A DNA stretch of 64,000 bases, taken from positions 1-64,000 of the forward strand of contig JBGPFE010000006.1 in assembly GCA_041483135.1 (NCBI GenBank), read 5' to 3'. The notes under the pieces are model-generated. The model had not been told where the DNA came from, did not search any database, and saw nothing but the letters and a program-made list of their open reading frames with translations. Below are positions 61,508 through 64,000 of this stretch, one piece after another (the stretch's first letter is position 1; each line of letters starts with the position of its first letter). Origin of the DNA: PALSA-1004 sp041483135 (GTDB taxonomy: Bacteria > Pseudomonadota > Gammaproteobacteria > Burkholderiales > SG8-41). The position numbers and the translations under genes are program-made.

Positions 61508-62948
61508 CCCCTGCGCTTGCTTTGGCCCGGGGCAGCAGCAGCGCACGGACAACCACGACCACGAACATGAGCCCGCCGACAACCGCGATCAGTCCGCCCA
61601 ATCCCATCAGCCCCATGCCGGCGATCTCGCCGCCGGTGCGCAGCACCTGCTCGCTGCCCGCGACCTTGCGCTGCACGCCGTAGCCGCCCGACCATACCAG
61701 CCCGGCGATGTGCATCATTTGTCCGGCGCCATAGAGATAAGCCTGCCATGTCGCGAGGCGCGGCGACGGCGCGGAGAAACCGAAGCGCGGCAGCAGCAGA
61801 TACACCACTCCCATCAGAGCCAGCGTGACGCCGACGATGCAGCCGTGGTAGTGCGCGGGGATTTTGACGTTGCTGCCGTGGATCATGAAGCCGATCGTGC
61901 CGCCGACCGCGAACAGCACCACCGACGCGAGCAGCGCCGCGCGCAACGGCCGTGCCGCGTCCGGCAGCGGATCGCCGCGCCACATGCCCCACACCACTGC
62001 CGCACCGACCGGCACGATCGCGAGGCCGCCACCGAACTGCATCAGCCAGGTCAGCAGATGGCGGTGCTCGACCGAAGTGACGCCATAGGCAAGATAGAGG
62101 ATCGGGATCAGGAACACGCTGATGAGTCCGATCGCCAGTAACAGCACCGTCAGCCGGGGCGTGAGCGGCACGCGCGCGCCGCACGCGGTGGCGAGCCACA
62201 GCCACGCCACCAGCATGAGCAGCGTGTACGTGAATTGCACGACGTGCCCCGGGCCCCAGAACAGGATGTCGTAATAGCCGCGCGCCGGCAGGTCGGGCGG
62301 CATTTCAAAATACGACCACGCCAGCGCGATCAGCGTCACCCCTGCCGCCACCGCCGCCACGTTCAGCCCGAAGCGCAGCGCGCCGTCGCCGTCGAGACGC
62401 GCGCCGATCAGCGGCGCCGTGGCCAGGCTGCGCACCACCAGCAGCAGGAAACCGGCGCCGAACGTCGTGAGGCCGGCGAGAAACATCGGATCGTCGAGCA
62501 CCGGTACATAATTGCTCATGACCGGGTTGCCGCGGCCGATAAACGGCGCGGCGCACATCAGCAACGTACCAACTGCGGCGAACGCGAGTGCGCTCCAGCC
62601 CGTGTTGAGCATGCGCCCGTCGCTGTTGACGCTCCACATGACGCCGCCCAACGCGAGGAACCATACCAGCACCGACAGGTCGACGTGCACCACCAAAGCG
62701 ACGCGAAAAAAATCGACGAGCGGAACCCAGTCTTTGAAATACGGCACGCGCGACAACACGAGCAACACCGAAAAAACGCCGGAGCCGATCAACGAGAGCA
62801 GCCCCAGCGCGAGCCAACCCAACGCGAGCCCGCGCCGCGCGCCGCCGGGAATGGCAAGGTGGTAGCGGGTGTCGGGCAGTATGCCCAGCCATGTCGCGGC
62901 ACGCGGCGCCGCCCCCGTGGTTTCCTGCTGCGCGCTTTTTGTCATCAC
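61494..62948 (-). CDS. Heme-copper oxidase superfamily subunit I-like protein
   Basis: A 484-residue protein with twelve hydrophobic segments and histidines placed as in subunit I: VVHVDLSVLVW (helix 2, low-spin heme), FWGPGHVVQF near residue 231, SVEHRHLLTW near residue 290, and IPAHYHGCIVG near residue 370. HVVQF lacks the Tyr of the HPEVY oxidase motif, and HRH replaces the usual HH. It is neither a standard cbb3 CcoN nor a typical NorB. It could be a divergent nitric oxide reductase or oxidase. It sits between heme-A-synthase-like and ferredoxin-cytochrome b genes on the same strand. Confidence 0.75.
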   Translation of the reverse strand: MMTKSAQQETTGAAPRAATWLGILPDTRYHLAIPGGARRGLALGWLALGLLSLIGSGVFSVLLVLSRVPYFKDWVPLVDFFRVALVVHVDLSVLVWFLALGGVMWSVNSDGRMLNTGWSALAFAAVGTLLMCAAPFIGRGNPVMSNYVPVLDDPMFLAGLTTFGAGFLLLVVRSLATAPLIGARLDGDGALRFGLNVAAVAAGVTLIALAWSYFEMPPDLPARGYYDILFWGPGHVVQFTYTLLMLVAWLWLATACGARVPLTPRLTVLLLAIGLISVFLIPILYLAYGVTSVEHRHLLTWLMQFGGGLAIVPVGAAVVWGMWRGDPLPDAARPLRAALLASVVLFAVGGTIGFMIHGSNVKIPAHYHGCIVGVTLALMGVVYLLLPRFGFSAPSPRLATWQAYLYGAGQMMHIAGLVWSGGYGVQRKVAGSEQVLRTGGEIAGMGLMGLGGLIAVVGGLMFVVVVVRALLLPRAKASAGDDVR

Positions 62949-62973
62949 CCCACTCCGTATTTACGGCGACCGT

Positions 62974-64000
62974 TCACGCGCTTCGTGCCGACACGCGCAC
63001 GCGCTTGACGCGTGCAATGCGCCCCACGCGGTTGCGCGGCAGTGCATTCAGCGCGGCACGAAAACGCGCGAGTTCTTCGTTCAGCGCGACTTCTTCACCG
63101 GCGCCATACCAGGTAACGCGCACGCGCTGCGGCGAAACATTGGCGCGCAGATGCGGCTCGCGCTTGCGCTCGAGGCGCTCGCTCATCCAGGAGTTGCCAA
63201 GCCGGTACTGGCAGTCGCCGGCGCGGCAGCCGGTGATCAATATACCATCGGCGCCGCTGCGCAGCGCGTATTCGACAAACGACGGCGGCAACTGGCCGGT
63301 ACACAACAAGCTGAACGCCGCGATGTCCGGTGCCGCGAGTCTGCTGACGTCGGCAGCGCAGGTGCAGCCGAATACCACGATGCGGCGTTCGCCGTCGAGC
63401 CGCGCCAGCGCAGCTTCGAGATCCGCGCGCAACCGGTTCACCGTGAACTGCGGCATATCGATCCCGGTCGTGAGCTGCCCGTTGCTGCGAAACGGCGTGG
63501 ACGACGGGCACGCGCCGGCGCAGATGCCGCAGCTCGCGCACAGGCTTGCGATCACCACCGCGTGCTGCCGGCCGGGTTTGCCGCCCGCGCGCGGCTGCAT
63601 CACTACCGCAGCGTAAGGGCAGTCAGCGAAGCAGCGCGCGCAGCCGTTGCAGTTGTTGATGTCGACCTGCGCGACCGCCGTGATGCGCTCGCGTGCGAGC
63701 AGCGGTAACGCGGCAAGCGCGGCAGTCGCCAATCCGGCCAATATCCATACCACCGCCGGCGACCATGAGTAGACCAGCGGATAAGCGAACAGATAAAACC
63801 AGTCGAATTCGAGCCGCTGCGGCACTACCGCGAGATTGGCCGGCTGCATGCTCGCCGCGGGCGCGAGCAGCGACAGCACGAGCAGCGCGGCGAATGTGCC
63901 CCAGCCGAGAACGCGGGCGGGATCGGTGTCGGCATGGTTCACGCGCTGCACGTGGATGAACATCCCAAGCAGCAGCGCGAGCGGAATACCGATATGCAGG
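62974..64000 (-). CDS. Cytochrome b / ferredoxin / MvhD-like fusion, 5' end beyond window
   Basis: The visible 342 codons hold a membrane part with cytochrome b-type segments (HIGIPLALLLGMFIHVQRV, FYLFAYPLVYSWSPAVVW), two 4Fe-4S motifs (CNGCARCFADCP; CASCGICAGACP) and a C-terminal MvhD/FrhD-like domain (FGCTCAADV, LLCTGQLPP, GILITGCRAGDCQYRLGNSWM). Such parts occur in heterodisulfide-reductase and hydrogenase-linked electron chains. Here the fusion lies upstream of the oxidase-like gene (26 bases) and is likely its electron input from quinol or ferredoxin. The gene continues past base 64000. Confidence 0.8.
   Translation of the reverse strand, partial: LHIGIPLALLLGMFIHVQRVNHADTDPARVLGWGTFAALLVLSLLAPAASMQPANLAVVPQRLEFDWFYLFAYPLVYSWSPAVVWILAGLATAALAALPLLARERITAVAQVDINNCNGCARCFADCPYAAVVMQPRAGGKPGRQHAVVIASLCASCGICAGACPSSTPFRSNGQLTTGIDMPQFTVNRLRADLEAALARLDGERRIVVFGCTCAADVSRLAAPDIAAFSLLCTGQLPPSFVEYALRSGADGILITGCRAGDCQYRLGNSWMSERLERKREPHLRANVSPQRVRVTWYGAGEEVALNEELARFRAALNALPRNRVGRIARVKRVRVSARSA

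Noticed and set aside
1..64000. CRISPR arrays, tRNA or rRNA genes
   Set aside because: No regularly spaced repeats and no recognisable tRNA or rRNA sequence were found by eye; a dedicated search could not be run.

Overview
The window looks like a chromosomal segment of a G+C-rich, facultatively anaerobic, nirS-type denitrifying Gram-negative bacterium, most likely a betaproteobacterium (Rhodocyclales/Nitrosomonadales-like). The grounds are the cytochrome cd1 cluster, a Bug-type solute receptor, O2-independent ubiquinone genes, an FNR with intact iron-sulfur cysteines, and the protein family content. I see no tRNA, rRNA, CRISPR array or recognisable transposase.

Left flank (1-4.5 kb): the end of a succinate-CoA-ligase-like pair, a DUF599 membrane protein whose stop codon lies in an inverted-repeat element, an oxidoreductase with a SAF domain, and a secreted Rieske protein.

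Polysaccharide/glycosylation island (about 4.6-28.7 kb): SAM methyltransferase, FecR-domain protein, lipoprotein hydrolase, outer-membrane barrel, O-antigen ligase/polymerase, WecA-like initiating transferase, several family-2 glycosyltransferases, an adenylation-carrier-thioesterase (A-T-TE) synthetase, ATP-grasp protein, pyruvyltransferase/RgpF fusion, 2OG-Fe oxygenase and a Wzm/Wzt exporter. Base composition varies sharply inside it: the methyltransferase and exporter stretches are AT-rich and the synthetase is extremely GC-rich. It contains duplicated intergenic modules, a truncated glycosyltransferase and mosaic sequence. It lies between the intact Rieske gene and a decayed copy of that gene's 3' end just before sodC, which suggests assembly by repeated recombination at this site.

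Anaerobic-metabolism half (29-64 kb): sodC, a SafE-like membrane protein coupled to hemN, a NarX/NarL-like two-component pair, a lone receiver and FNR. Then come an operon of CBS-domain, HPF-like and attachment-family proteins, a universal stress protein with a formate/nitrite channel, and an Mg2+ P-type ATPase. A small Cys-rich protein stands divergent from a radical SAM/SPASM enzyme. The anaerobic ribonucleotide reductase follows, with its glycyl-radical domain encoded as a separate small gene, then ubiU-ubiV-ubiT, a DNR-like regulator, and nirS-M-C-F-DL-G-H-J-N with nirE divergent. The right end holds a heme-A-synthase-like protein, a heme-copper oxidase-superfamily subunit and the start-truncated gene of a cytochrome b/ferredoxin/MvhD-like fusion.

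Nine FNR/DNR-type palindromes (TTGAY-N4-RTCAA or one step away) sit in the intergenic regions of the second half. Several are spaced exactly for FNR class II activation, so this half probably works as one low-oxygen regulon. The most novel-looking items are the split NrdD, the FNR-flanked small Cys-rich protein/radical SAM pair (a possible RiPP-type system), the A-T-TE synthetase without the amino-acid-binding Asp, and the recombination structure of the polysaccharide island.
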